Below, piece after piece: positions 1 through 7,074 of a stretch of DNA of 21,859 nucleotides. Where the stretch lies: positions 1-21,859 of the IMG/VR virus record IMGVR_UViG_3300031972_000700; one strand, 5' to 3'. This stretch comes from a virus. The translations under genes and the position numbers were made by a program. The first letter of the stretch is position 1. Each line of letters starts with the position of its first letter. The notes below the pieces were generated by a model that saw only the letters and a list, made by a program, of their open reading frames with translations, was not told where the DNA came from and searched no databases.

Positions 1-796
1 CAACCTGTTTCCTAGATCCTATGTTGAAGTCTACTGTCGTAGTCCTAGTTGTAGAGAACACAGCAGGTTGCGAAAGGGTTTCATACTCTTCAGCCGTAAG
101 CCTAACGCCTTTACCTGAAGGTGTATCCCAGCTACCTGTCTTGGCAATGCCACCGCCAGCATTTTCTCTACGATATATCAGACGCTCATCTATCTTAGGT
201 TTGAACACCTTACATACTTCAGCCTCTGTCTCTGCCATCTTCTCACGCATAAGAGCCAGCAGCATCGTTGCCTTATATTCATCGAAGTAAAAGCCTTGCT
301 GCTCCTGCTTCTTGAGTATCTGAGCTACTTCTTCTTCAAGCGCCATACACTCAGGGCTAAACCCTACGCCTTCTCTCTGTAATGCTTTATATACTTTCAC
401 GTTAACAGCTACGTCACGCTTACAGTACTCAAGCATATCATCTGAGTATGAATCAAACTCCTTAAACTCAATCTTAGCCAGACCTAGTTTAGATCCCCAT
501 ACTGAAAGGCTATGACCACCTTCACGTACAGGATTAAATAGTCTAGAATATACAAGAGTGTCTACTATTTTTTGATGAGCTAGTTTGAAAGATGTGAGTT
601 TCTCAAGCACTGGTATGTCAAAGCCAATGATGTTATGTCCCGAAAGCTGCGAAGCGTTGTTCAAAAGCTTAACACCTTCTTCAATATCATCAGGGCCATA
701 CGACCACACCTGAGCTGTATCCACTTCTTGTGCTACTAGGCACCATATCTTAGTGGCATCTAAGCCATCAGTTTCTATGTCAAATAATAACTTCAT
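1..796 (-). CDS. DNA polymerase, family A (T7 gp5-like), N-terminal part; truncated by window edge
   Basis: The first ~265 residues are visible and the gene continues beyond base 1. The N-terminus carries a DnaQ-like 3'-5' exonuclease domain: ExoI FDIETDG with D6 and E8, ExoII NIIGFDIP with D60, and ExoIII YCKRD with Y124 and D128, matching the layout of the T7 gp5 proofreading domain. The polymerase palm and fingers motifs would lie outside the window, so the polymerase call rests on the exonuclease plus context. The ATG overlaps the TGA of the primase-helicase gene (ATGA, 793-796). The nearby Shine-Dalgarno is poor, so translational coupling is likely. Alternative: a free-standing exonuclease, less likely because the frame stays open well past ExoIII into helical sequence. 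Confidence 0.85.
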   Translation of the reverse strand, partial: MKLLFDIETDGLDATKIWCLVAQEVDTAQVWSYGPDDIEEGVKLLNNASQLSGHNIIGFDIPVLEKLTSFKLAHQKIVDTLVYSRLFNPVREGGHSLSVWGSKLGLAKIEFKEFDSYSDDMLEYCKRDVAVNVKVYKALQREGVGFSPECMALEEEVAQILKKQEQQGFYFDEYKATMLLALMREKMAETEAEVCKVFKPKIDERLIYRRENAGGGIAKTGSWDTPSGKGVRLTAEEYETLSQPAVFSTTRTTTVDFNIGSRKQV

Positions 797-2451
797 TCAA
801 AAGCCAACCCTGGTTCTTCTTCAAAAGTTATGTCAGTGTCATCGACTTCCCTAAGCCTACCAGTATCCTTGTCGTACTGGAGGTAGGTAGCGACACCAAC
901 ATCGCCTGTGTATCTAGACTTCAAGATGCGGACACAAGTAGTAGAGGCCACCACTGGATCATCAGACTGTTGATTACGCTCAAGAGTTATAACGCAATCC
1001 GATATTTGTCCAATGGACTGACTGCCTCTGAGGTGGCTCAGGTCTGTCTCTGCGCCCTTCTCATGGCCTTTGTTACCATCTATACGCCGTAGGTGTGACA
1101 CCAGTATAAGACCTGCTCCTGTCTCTTCAGCAAGGCTACGGAGCCTAGTCATGATGGAGTCAATGGAGCGTCGTTCATCACCTTCAAGCGTAGCAGATAC
1201 CATCATGTGTAGGTGATCTATCACTATCCACTTACACTCACATCCCACGATCATGTACCGGAGCTTTGAAAAGATACCGTCAATGTCATTGGAGCCGAAG
1301 TGTGCGTGTATCCACACCCTATCTTGATTGTCATTGTCCACAAACAGATCATCAAAAAGAATGTCTAGCTCTTCTTTTGAATGTTCTTCTCGTACACGAT
1401 CAATGTGCAACTTAGCATTAGCTTCGATAGAAAGGATACCATCAACGGTCCTAGTCCAATCTTCTTCAAGAGCTACGATACCTATGTTGTCCTCAGTCTG
1501 CTTTATAAGCCAGTGTTCTAGTTCGCGTGTAACACTAGACTTACCTAAGCCTGTGCCGCCTGCAAGTAATACTAGCTCACCCTGACGTAAGCCTTCTAGC
1601 TTCTTATTCAAGCCTTCCCAAGGGTATGGAATAGTTTTCTTCTTAACTCTGTTGTGGAACTTATCTTTATTCTGACTAACATTTAGCACGCCGCTAGGTG
1701 TGTATGTCTTAGCATTCCACCAAGCATTCACATAAGAACCATGCTGATTCTTTCGTAACATGTCATTGGCATCTTTATAACCATCAGGCATGACCATAAT
1801 CTTAGCCTTGTTAGGCTTGAGCAGCCTAGCTACTTTCTTAGCGGCCTCCTGTCCAGGTTTGTCACTGTCAAAACAGATAATAATATTATCGAACTTTTCA
1901 AGAAACTCTATCTCATTTCTAACATCTTTCTCTGCACCCTGTGCCCCATTCTTGATAGACACTACAGGCCACTTAGAGCCTAGCAACTCGTATGCTGCCA
2001 TTGCGTCGCACTCACCTTCAGTAAGCGTAATGTACTTGCCGCCTTTATCACCAACAGTCTGCTGTCCGAACAGGCCACAGTCAGAGATAGGACCAGCGGC
2101 AGTAAAACCTTTAATGTCTACGATTCGTGTCTTGTATGCGACTTCCTCAGAGCCGTTGTAATATGGATAGAAGTGCCGTGTTGTGTCACCGTTACTGTTA
2201 TGTGTAGACCTAACGCCATACTTCTTAACAGTTGCCAAACTAATTCCACGATCTTTTAGGGCATAAAAATCTCCTTCTCTAATTGTTGCGGTATCTTTAA
2301 CAAGCCTTGGAGTATTTTCCATAGCTTCTCCTGTATAGTTTCTAATGTATGTACCACATGAGAAACACTTCGCGCTACCATCTTCGTTAACACCTAAGCA
2401 TTCTCTGTGATTACAAGTTGGGCAGTCTTTGTGTGTTTCTACAAAAGACAT
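793..2451 (-). CDS. Bifunctional DNA primase-helicase (T7 gp4-like)
   Basis: The 552-residue length is close to T7 gp4 (566). Domains in order: zinc-binding domain with CPTC (C10, C13) and CFSC (C29, C32); a TOPRIM primase core with TEGECDA (E145) and FDSDKPG (D195, D197); and a RecA-like DnaB-family helicase with Walker A GGTGLGKSS (K304) and a Walker B-like WIVIDHLHMM. It would unwind the fork 5'-3' and make lagging-strand primers with the adjacent DNA polymerase. The ATG has the Shine-Dalgarno GGAGG four bases upstream, just past a hairpin terminator (2461-2487). All catalytic motifs look intact. The call is firm; only the primer recognition sequence cannot be predicted. Confidence 0.95.
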   Translation of the reverse strand: MSFVETHKDCPTCNHRECLGVNEDGSAKCFSCGTYIRNYTGEAMENTPRLVKDTATIREGDFYALKDRGISLATVKKYGVRSTHNSNGDTTRHFYPYYNGSEEVAYKTRIVDIKGFTAAGPISDCGLFGQQTVGDKGGKYITLTEGECDAMAAYELLGSKWPVVSIKNGAQGAEKDVRNEIEFLEKFDNIIICFDSDKPGQEAAKKVARLLKPNKAKIMVMPDGYKDANDMLRKNQHGSYVNAWWNAKTYTPSGVLNVSQNKDKFHNRVKKKTIPYPWEGLNKKLEGLRQGELVLLAGGTGLGKSSVTRELEHWLIKQTEDNIGIVALEEDWTRTVDGILSIEANAKLHIDRVREEHSKEELDILFDDLFVDNDNQDRVWIHAHFGSNDIDGIFSKLRYMIVGCECKWIVIDHLHMMVSATLEGDERRSIDSIMTRLRSLAEETGAGLILVSHLRRIDGNKGHEKGAETDLSHLRGSQSIGQISDCVITLERNQQSDDPVVASTTCVRILKSRYTGDVGVATYLQYDKDTGRLREVDDTDITFEEEPGLAFE

Positions 2452-2460
2452 TGAACCTCC

Positions 2461-2487
2461 TAAAAATAAGGGGCTTTTACAGCCCCC
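2461..2487 (-). terminator. Hairpin terminator or attenuator before the primase-helicase
   Basis: On the minus strand GGGGCT-GTAAA-AGCCCC forms a 6-bp GC-rich stem followed by TTATTTTTA. It lies between the 91-residue gene and the primase-helicase Shine-Dalgarno. The position suggests partial termination that lowers primase-helicase and polymerase expression relative to the upstream small genes. The T-tract is interrupted by one A, so readthrough is expected. Confidence 0.65.
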
Positions 2488-2495
2488 TTTCAGAT

Positions 2496-2771
2496 TTAAG
2501 TTTCTTCATTATTGGTTTCAAATAAATCAGGTTCAGCTGCCGCCTCATCGACCAGCATATCCTCGGTTAGCTGTGAAACTATGGTTGTTTGATAGGTCAT
2601 AGCTGCTGCTCGCTTATCATCAACCTGCTCTAGCAAAGCTTTAATTTCTGCGTCTAAGCGGCTTATCCTAATGACAGCATACTTCCCATCCTTGGTAAAC
2701 TTATTAGCGTCATAAGTTTTCTCGTCATATAGAAAGGTAACCGTCCTAGTCTGCTCTTCTTGTTCTAACAT
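2496..2771 (-). CDS. Small acidic protein, possibly DUF6447-like
   Basis: This 91-residue protein has an N-terminal beta-like stretch (TVTFLYDEKTYDANKF), a central predicted helix (RISRLDAEIKALLEQV) and an acidic C-terminal tail. The pattern of a short strand, the words 'LDAEI' and then a helix resembles the DUF6447 group of small phage proteins; that assignment is from memory and moderate. It lies between the probable ssDNA-binding protein and the primase-helicase, with Shine-Dalgarno AGGAG five bases before the ATG, 10 bases after the upstream stop. Function unknown. Confidence 0.7.
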   Translation of the reverse strand: MLEQEEQTRTVTFLYDEKTYDANKFTKDGKYAVIRISRLDAEIKALLEQVDDKRAAAMTYQTTIVSQLTEDMLVDEAAAEPDLFETNNEET

Positions 2772-2781
2772 ATATACTCCT

Positions 2782-3234
2782 TTAAAACGCTAGTGTAGTT
2801 TCATTGCCAGAAGCACCGTATTCTTCAAGCTCTAAGATCTGCACAGCCTCCAAGATAGCACGTTTGTACTGCTTGTTAGGACCATACGTAGCTGCTCGCC
2901 ACTGCACAGCAACCTTAGAACCGTTACCAATCTGCACATCTATCTCGTTCTTATCAATATCAACGAGCTTAGGTACAGGATTAGGCTCACCCTTACCATT
3001 GATCTCCCATTGATAGAAGTGAATCACTGGATCTTCAGTGTACTTGGCACGACCAGCTTCCTTCAAGCCTACGTTAAATCCAGCATCCTTGAACTTTTGG
3101 AATAGTTCATCAGACACAGCAAGGTTAATCTCATACCCGTTAGCTGTCTGCTGGTAGTTAGGCACAGGAACCTTAACGTGTGGATAGTATGCAAGTCCTT
3201 CAAGAACCTGGGGTATACCGTCAATCATTCGCAT
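2782..3234 (-). CDS. Probable single-stranded DNA-binding protein
   Basis: The 150-residue protein is rich in alternating beta-type sequence (residues ~15-130: VKVPVPNY, YEINLAVS, IHFYQWEING, KVAVQWRAATYG), consistent with an OB-fold, and ends in a terminal phenylalanine, as many phage SSBs do. In T7-like replication modules the SSB gene sits next to the primase-helicase and polymerase, which fits here. The tail is less acidic than in T7 gp2.5. Shine-Dalgarno GAGGAG lies eight bases before the first ATG; an alternative ATG is two codons in. It overlaps the upstream gene by 10 bases or more. Call is by fold-like pattern and context, not by a diagnostic motif. Confidence 0.6.
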   Translation of the reverse strand: MRMIDGIPQVLEGLAYYPHVKVPVPNYQQTANGYEINLAVSDELFQKFKDAGFNVGLKEAGRAKYTEDPVIHFYQWEINGKGEPNPVPKLVDIDKNEIDVQIGNGSKVAVQWRAATYGPNKQYKRAILEAVQILELEEYGASGNETTLAF

Positions 3235-3440
3235 AGAACATTCTCCTCAGAGTTTTCAATAAATGGAAAGTAAACATCATGTAGAACATCAATGTCTATA
3301 CCTTCCGTTACTTCCAAGACTTTCGCCTCTTCACCGTGAACACCTAGTATAACGCACTTGTTTTGATATAACAAGCCCATATAACTTGATGTCTTAAACG
3401 CATCGTACTGTTCATTTGTCATGGGTAACAGCGTATTCAT
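3225..3440 (-). CDS. Unknown small protein (71 aa)
   Basis: No family is recognised. The preferred start is the ATG at 3440, because it overlaps the upstream TAA (TAATG) and lies seven bases from AGGGG; an ATG at 3446 is directly against the Shine-Dalgarno. The sequence begins MNTLLPMTNEQYDAF, has a beta-like middle (KCVILGVHGEEAKVLEV) and ends acidic. Its stop lies inside the SSB start region. Tight overlap on both sides supports a real, co-translated gene. Confidence 0.65.
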   Translation of the reverse strand: MNTLLPMTNEQYDAFKTSSYMGLLYQNKCVILGVHGEEAKVLEVTEGIDIDVLHDVYFPFIENSEENVLCE

Positions 3441-3664
3441 TACCATTCCCCTAAGTCTTCAACAAACTCACTAAACAACTCACCAATAATATCTTCATTT
3501 ATTTTCCAACAATCGACCTCTGAACATCTATCAACAACAAAACTAAAAAACCTATCTTTAATTCTTTTGCTAGGCTGTTTAGTAGCTAAGCTAAGTGTCC
3601 ATATCCTAGCCCAATGATCATCTAGATCAGAATAAAATTCTGCTTTTGTATCTACTGTACTCAT
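3440..3664 (-). CDS. Unknown small protein (74 aa)
   Basis: No family is recognised. The protein is predicted mostly helical with aromatic residues (DLDDHWARIWTLSLAT; FFSFVVDRC) and an acidic C-terminus ending EDLGEW. The ATG has AAGGAG six bases upstream. Its TAA overlaps the next ATG at 3440. No signal peptide or membrane segment is seen. Confidence 0.65.
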   Translation of the reverse strand: MSTVDTKAEFYSDLDDHWARIWTLSLATKQPSKRIKDRFFSFVVDRCSEVDCWKINEDIIGELFSEFVEDLGEW

Positions 3665-3693
3665 TTATTTCTCCTTAAAAACTGTAAAAGATT

Positions 3694-3849
3694 TTACCAT
3701 AAATCAGAACAAAAGTCAATCATTAATTCACGATCAGGATAAATTAATTCTGAAAGTGAGTTTCGCCTTAGCTCTTCCCGTTCAATTTCTTCCATATCAT
3801 CCTGTTCACCACTGTAATAATAGTATGGGTTAATGCTTTCTTTATCCAC
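3694..3849 (-). CDS. Unknown small protein with GTG start (51 aa)
   Basis: A GTG start at 3847-3849 has a strong Shine-Dalgarno GGAGG six bases upstream and overlaps the preceding gene's stop by eight bases. The product begins (M)DKESINPYYYYSGEQDD and is highly charged (EEIEREELRR), ending CSDLW. The tyrosine cluster and acidic/basic helix look like coding sequence, and the gene fills an otherwise empty gap in a continuous chain of overlapping genes. An internal ATG at 3795 would give a shorter form without a clear Shine-Dalgarno. Function unknown. Confidence 0.6.
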   Translation of the reverse strand: MDKESINPYYYYSGEQDDMEEIEREELRRNSLSELIYPDRELMIDFCSDLW

Positions 3850-4003
3850 ACTGCACCTCCACGTTACCATAAATGTCTTTGATTTTTATAGGAAAGTTAT
3901 CCTTAGCCAGGTAGTAGGATCGTCTACCTACATGCAACCCTATAAAGGAACGCCCACTGCTGACACCATATCGTCGCTTATGTACTCGCTTTCTATAAAT
4001 CAT
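3842..4003 (-). CDS. Unknown small basic protein (53 aa)
   Basis: The ATG at 4001-4003 starts one base after the TAA of the upstream gene, with Shine-Dalgarno GAGGA within that gene. The product starts MIYRKRVHKRRYGVSSG, so the N-terminus is strongly basic, then has beta-like RSYYLAKDNFPIKIKDIYGNVEVQ and ends in CG. Its stop overlaps the GTG start of the next gene. The basic N-terminus could bind nucleic acid, but that is a guess; no family recognised. Confidence 0.6.
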   Translation of the reverse strand: MIYRKRVHKRRYGVSSGRSFIGLHVGRRSYYLAKDNFPIKIKDIYGNVEVQCG

Positions 4004-4004
4004 C

Positions 4005-4187
4005 TTAATCCTCGTTTAACATTAGTCCAGTTTTAATAAAGTTCTGTTGGTCAGGCGTTAGTGCTAGAGGCACCATACCTTTCCCCGTTCTCAGATACGT
4101 AAGATACATATCATATTCCTTCCTGTCAATAGCTACATTAAGCACCCTGTCTGCACCTGTGCGTGGGTGTATAGCGTTAACAATCAC
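4005..4187 (-). CDS. Unknown small protein with GTG start (60 aa)
   Basis: The start is GTG (4185-4187) inside the overlap GTGA with the upstream stop, and it is preceded by GAGGAGG. The product begins (M)IVNAIHPRTGADRVLNVAID and continues with a helical region (EYDMYLTYLRTGKGM) and LTPDQQNFIKTG. Its stop sits one base before the next ATG. Coupled translation is likely. Not recognised. Confidence 0.65.
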   Translation of the reverse strand: MIVNAIHPRTGADRVLNVAIDRKEYDMYLTYLRTGKGMVPLALTPDQQNFIKTGLMLNED

Positions 4188-4366
4188 TTCGCCTCCTCAT
4201 AAGCTAGTTGTAAATAGTTTTCAATGAAAGTAATCACAAACTCCTCGCCGTGTTTAAGACATAGCAGTAGAGCTTCTTCACGTACTAGGTTTGTTACGGG
4301 CTGGTCTAGCATATAGACCTGTGAGTATTTAAGTATATGATTACTAACATCAAACACGTCCTGCAT
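4184..4366 (-). CDS. Unknown small helical protein (60 aa)
   Basis: The product is predicted almost entirely helical and acidic: HILKYSQVYMLDQPVTNLVR, ALLLCLKHGEEFVITFIENY, ending LAYEEAK. The ATG lies eight bases after GGGAG and overlaps the upstream gene by 17 bases. No membrane segment strong enough to call. Function unknown. Confidence 0.65.
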   Translation of the reverse strand: MQDVFDVSNHILKYSQVYMLDQPVTNLVREEALLLCLKHGEEFVITFIENYLQLAYEEAK

Positions 4367-4625
4367 ACTCTTTCTCCCATTCTTCAGTGGCCTGTGTTAA
4401 GTAACCGTAGCGTAGTATTTCGCCTATATATGTGTCGCCCATCTCCCAGCTATCAAAAGACATTGGAGACTTAGCAGCTACGAACCAACGTGCGTAAGGA
4501 TTTTGTTTTTCCTTATCAACACTTTGATAGGTCTTCAATATACGCCACTCCATATTTATACTATCATTCTTGAAAGTAGCATAGGGATTATCAATACTTA
4601 CAGTCTTTCCAAATTTAGTTCTCAT
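4350..4625 (-). CDS. Unknown protein (91 aa)
   Basis: No family is recognised. The product is mixed alpha/beta, rich in aromatics (MEWRILKTY, YARWFVAAKSP, WEMGDTYIGEILRYGY), which suggests a folded soluble domain. The ATG shares one base with the upstream TAA (TAATG) and has GGAG eight bases before it. It is part of the overlapping small-gene run between the methyltransferase and the SSB. Confidence 0.65.
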   Translation of the reverse strand: MRTKFGKTVSIDNPYATFKNDSINMEWRILKTYQSVDKEKQNPYARWFVAAKSPMSFDSWEMGDTYIGEILRYGYLTQATEEWEKEYAGRV

Positions 4626-4849
4626 TATAGTCTCTCCACTTTTTCAATCTGAAAGAAATCACACTTGTCTAGAAACAACTCCATAACTTTAGCCTTAATC
4701 AAAGCATCAGTAATTAAGTCGTTTGCTTCTTTTTTATCCATAGCAGTTATCTCAAAGAACACCTCTACGCCATACTGTCTTGGCTCTGCATCAGGAAGGT
4801 TCCAAGGCGCTCTAGGATTATGTAAGTCTTCATCGGCACGATCAATCAT
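4625..4849 (-). CDS. Unknown protein (74 aa)
   Basis: The frame is open upstream to 4885, but the start at 4849 (MIDRADEDLHNPR) is preferred: it lies one base after the upstream TAA and has GGTGAG before it, while the extra N-terminal 12 residues would be antiparallel to nothing but the neighbouring gene's 3' end. The product has an asparagine/proline-rich N-terminus, a beta strand (YGVEVFFEITAMD) and a helix (KKEANDLITDALIKAKVMEL). Function unknown. Confidence 0.65.
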   Translation of the reverse strand: MIDRADEDLHNPRAPWNLPDAEPRQYGVEVFFEITAMDKKEANDLITDALIKAKVMELFLDKCDFFQIEKVERL

Positions 4850-4850
4850 C

Positions 4851-5111
4851 TTACTCACCAGCAATCTCCAAAACAAAATCATCATTGTGAAACAAAGTAA
4901 TCTCTAATTTTTGTTCAAAGCCCTTTATCTCACGTAGGCAGCGCAGCACCACATCAATTTCATGTGACTCAATACCCGTTCCCTTTGCCACTGCTTCTAT
5001 AACCTCTCGCTGTGGGTAAATAGACTCAGTGTACGTTACGTTTAGCGTAGTGTATCCACGCGTCTTATCAACAACTGCTCTGCAATTAGTTACATTGTGT
5101 AAGTTTATCAT
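4851..5111 (-). CDS. Unknown protein (86 aa) whose 5' end contains the 13-bp palindrome
   Basis: The ATG has GGGAG six bases upstream and overlaps the upstream stop region. The product begins MINLHNVTNCRAVVDKTR, followed by a beta strand (YTTLNVTYTES), a helix with EVIEAVAKG and a C-terminal strand (KLEITLFHNDDFVLEI). Codons 3-7 are made by TTACACAATGTAA, the same palindrome that precedes five downstream-mapped genes further right, so here it is coding. Not recognised. Confidence 0.65.
   Translation of the reverse strand: MINLHNVTNCRAVVDKTRGYTTLNVTYTESIYPQREVIEAVAKGTGIESHEIDVVLRCLREIKGFEQKLEITLFHNDDFVLEIAGE
5090..5102 (-). repeat. Palindromic element, copy 1 of 6, inside a coding region
   Basis: TTACACAATGTAA within codons 3-7 of the gene starting at 5111, so it is read as protein here rather than lying between genes. 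It is followed by CTAATTGC, not by the T-run and Shine-Dalgarno of the other copies. Confidence 0.75.
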
Positions 5112-5276
5112 CTAATACTCCCATATTTCACTATCAATTTGCTCGTGTAAGAACTCTTCTTCATCAGGCTCAAGCTTACCAGAAGTAGCCAGATCTTTTG
5201 CTTCTTCGTAATCTTCTGCCTCAATATAGTACACCTTTATGTGTGCCGTCACCATCTCTACTCTGTATTCACTCAT
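5112..5276 (-). CDS. Small acidic protein (54 aa)
   Basis: The frame is open back to 5402 inside the methyltransferase gene, but the start at 5276 (MSEYRVEMVTAHIKVYY) is chosen because it follows the methyltransferase stop by four bases; the Shine-Dalgarno (GGGG) is weak. The product has a beta strand (HIKVYYIEAEDYEEA) and a very acidic C-terminus (PDEEEFLHEQIDSEIWEY). High negative charge is common in phage inhibitors that mimic DNA, but that is only a possibility here. Confidence 0.6.
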   Translation of the reverse strand: MSEYRVEMVTAHIKVYYIEAEDYEEAKDLATSGKLEPDEEEFLHEQIDSEIWEY

Positions 5277-5280
5277 TGTA

Positions 5281-5865
5281 TTAACCCCACTGATTTGCCA
5301 TAGCATCTGCGATACCTTGAAAGGTCTTGCTGCGTATTTTCCACCGATCCTTAGATGGTGGCAAGTAGTGCAAGCGCATCCGCTCGTTTCTAGGTAGAGC
5401 ATCGTACTGCTCTTTCACGTTGTTAGTATCCACTAACTTAGACAGACTATGCAACCATAGCCCTGTCTTTTTAGACTCAGGATGCCCAAACATCCAAGGC
5501 TGCACGTACTGCGTAGGCTTGAACGGTAGTACGCCGACAGGGTTTTCCATACAAACCTTATCACACACACTGGTAGCTAACTCCCAAAGCTTTGTAGTCC
5601 ATTCGATAGAATCTAATCTCTGGGCATGCTTAGGCATACCTTTACCGTACCATGCATTACCTGACACTGCCAAGGCTGTGCAGGGTGGATGCATTATAAT
5701 CAAGTCCCATTTCTTCCACAAGATTGCGTCTTTACAGTCGCCCTGCAAATGATACTCGCTGCCATCATCGGCAGGTAACAAATCACAAGACCAAGCCTCA
5801 TGGCCCTGCGCCCTAAATGCTTCGCGCACAGTACCGCTAGATTCACAAGCTACTAAAACTCTCAT
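5281..5865 (-). CDS. Cytosine-C5 DNA methyltransferase-like protein, compact
   Basis: The N-terminal VLVACESSGTVREAF is the SAM-binding motif I, and CDLLPADDG is motif II-like. The MHPPC loop (residues 58-62, nucleophile C62) is motif IV and MENPVG (106-111) is motif VI, the ENV/ENP glutamate. These are the chemistry motifs of cytosine-C5 methyltransferases. At 194 residues it lacks the usual target-recognition domain and classical motifs IX-X, as do related phage proteins annotated as DNA cytosine methyltransferases. It could modify phage DNA against host restriction, act on nucleotides, or be a divergent base-modifying enzyme. Shine-Dalgarno AAGGA; ATGA overlap with the upstream gene. Confidence 0.8.
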   Translation of the reverse strand: MRVLVACESSGTVREAFRAQGHEAWSCDLLPADDGSEYHLQGDCKDAILWKKWDLIIMHPPCTALAVSGNAWYGKGMPKHAQRLDSIEWTTKLWELATSVCDKVCMENPVGVLPFKPTQYVQPWMFGHPESKKTGLWLHSLSKLVDTNNVKEQYDALPRNERMRLHYLPPSKDRWKIRSKTFQGIADAMANQWG

Positions 5866-6071
5866 TTGTTTATCCTTCTAAAATTAGCACGACGTTCCAA
5901 CTCCACCTGGCACACAAGCGCAGCCTGTACGTTCTCATCACAAAGCTCTGCACTTCGCAACGTGATCTTGTGTATCGGTAGGTTTCTAAGTTTACTCGCT
6001 TTCTCCCAGCGTAGCAAGGCTTCCTCAATCACAAGTGAATCAGGCAAAGCCTTTAGATCATTAATGTCCAT
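5862..6071 (-). CDS. Unknown small protein (69 aa)
   Basis: Two ATGs are available; the second (6071) is preferred because GGAGG lies six bases before it, whereas the first (6077) directly abuts it. The product begins MDINDLKALPDSLVIEEALL, is helical and basic towards the end (ELERRANFRRINK). It is preceded by the 13-bp palindrome (6088-6100) 16 bases before the ATG, and overlaps the methyltransferase start by four bases, so both are probably co-expressed. Confidence 0.65.
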   Translation of the reverse strand: MDINDLKALPDSLVIEEALLRWEKASKLRNLPIHKITLRSAELCDENVQAALVCQVELERRANFRRINK

Positions 6072-6087
6072 CTTCATCCTCCAAAAG

Positions 6088-6100
6088 TTACATTGTGTAA
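6088..6100 (-). repeat. Palindromic intergenic element, copy 2 of 6
   Basis: Minus-strand TTACACAATGTAA, an interrupted palindrome (TTACA-CAA-TGTAA). It starts immediately after the GP88-like gene's TAA and is followed by CTTTTGGAGG, the Shine-Dalgarno of the next gene. The same cassette recurs before four other small genes in this arm. Confidence 0.8.
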
Positions 6101-6796
6101 TTATCCTACCGCAATGATATTGCTTGAGTCAATAACAAACGATCCTTCATCCTTCTTAGCCTTACCCTTAGCGACCAAGCCTACTATAACACTACCAGCC
6201 TTGACGTTCACAAGGTCGGAGGCATCGCCATTGATAACACGCCTACCCATGAAGGTATCAGGCATAGCACCACGAAAGACCACAGACATAGGCGCACCGC
6301 TCTTTACGGCCTTGGGCACAAACTTCTGGTACTCAGCCTCACCGCTATACGAAAACATCAGGTCATAGTTATCTGGAGTCTTACCCAGCCTTGACGAGTT
6401 TTTAGTGTAGTCGTAAAAGAAAATATCTGGAAACTCTTGCGGTATCCCGTGTTTTTCCCAAGGTATATCTGATAAGACATTGAGACGCACTGCCGCCTTG
6501 ACGCCTTGCCGCTTGCAAAGCTTGTCGAAGTTTGTCAGTTCTTTTCGTAACTGGTCAAGAAAGCCTGACCTATCACTATGCCACCAATCAGTCTTACGCT
6601 GTCGCCCAGCCTTGACGTTTGAAAATACGCCCATACCTGCCGACTCCAAGCATGACCTAGCACAACCAGCGACATGCCGATAGGGACATAGAACATCATC
6701 AGGCATAAGCGATAGACCCGCAAGCCTATACTCCTGCGAACTGTTGTCGGTCTTATTTAACTTGGCATTGCCGCCATTAGTATCAAGAAGTTTCAT
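6101..6796 (-). CDS. GP88-family phage protein
   Basis: This 231-residue protein has the hallmarks I associate with the phage gene product 88 family: a cysteine-rich segment (residues ~37-50, CPYRHVAGCARSCLESAG), then LNVLSDIPWE (~106), FFYDYTK, SGAPMSVVFRGAMP, and a GDASDLV segment near the C-terminus. Three to four conserved cysteines could bind a metal. The family's biochemical role is not known to me; it is found in many phages outside the structural genes. The ATG has AGGA seven bases upstream and a palindrome copy just before that. Family call moderate to good; function unknown. Confidence 0.75.
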   Translation of the reverse strand: MKLLDTNGGNAKLNKTDNSSQEYRLAGLSLMPDDVLCPYRHVAGCARSCLESAGMGVFSNVKAGRQRKTDWWHSDRSGFLDQLRKELTNFDKLCKRQGVKAAVRLNVLSDIPWEKHGIPQEFPDIFFYDYTKNSSRLGKTPDNYDLMFSYSGEAEYQKFVPKAVKSGAPMSVVFRGAMPDTFMGRRVINGDASDLVNVKAGSVIVGLVAKGKAKKDEGSFVIDSSNIIAVG

Positions 6797-6812
6797 TGTG
6801 TATTCCTAAAAG

Positions 6813-6825
6813 TTACATTGTGTAA
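6813..6825 (-). repeat. Palindromic intergenic element, copy 3 of 6
   Basis: TTACACAATGTAA on the minus strand, five bases after the upstream TAG, followed by CTTTTAGGA and the GP88-like ATG 16 bases away. Confidence 0.8.
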
Positions 6826-6830
6826 TTATT

Positions 6831-7043
6831 CTAAACCTTGTTCTCACATTTACGGATTGCTATTTCACTGCCCACTAAAGCTTTGAGCATATCTAAATCA
6901 CTATCATTTAATTCTGAGATAGCCAGCCACGTTCCTATCGTGACGCCTCTACGCTCGCCAGCCCATACTTTAACCTTATGCTTAGCCGTGGCGCTAGTCA
7001 TTTGGTCAACCAATTCCTGAATATCCGAATCTACATAAAGCAT
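6831..7043 (-). CDS. Unknown small protein (70 aa)
   Basis: The product begins MLYVDSDIQELVDQMTSATA, then has a basic strand (HKVKVWAGERRGVTIGTWLA) and helices (NDSDLDMLKALVGSEIAIRK). The ATG has GGAGG seven bases upstream and a palindrome copy before it. It looks like a soluble alpha/beta domain; not recognised. Confidence 0.65.
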   Translation of the reverse strand: MLYVDSDIQELVDQMTSATAKHKVKVWAGERRGVTIGTWLAISELNDSDLDMLKALVGSEIAIRKCENKV

Positions 7044-7061
7044 TTTGATGCCTCCAAAAAG

Positions 7062-7074
7062 TTACATTGTGTAA
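7062..7074 (-). repeat. Palindromic intergenic element, copy 4 of 6
   Basis: TTACACAATGTAA directly abutting the upstream TAA and followed by CTTTTTGGAGG; 18 bases to the ATG at 7043. Confidence 0.8.

Noticed and set aside
5277-5402. N-terminal extension of the 54-residue gene into the methyltransferase gene
   Set aside because: It is the shadow of the methyltransferase C-terminal coding sequence in another frame and lacks a Shine-Dalgarno.
6088-6100. ATG-TAA (start-stop) inside each palindrome copy
   Set aside because: No Shine-Dalgarno stands before these ATGs, and palindromic symmetry explains the bases.
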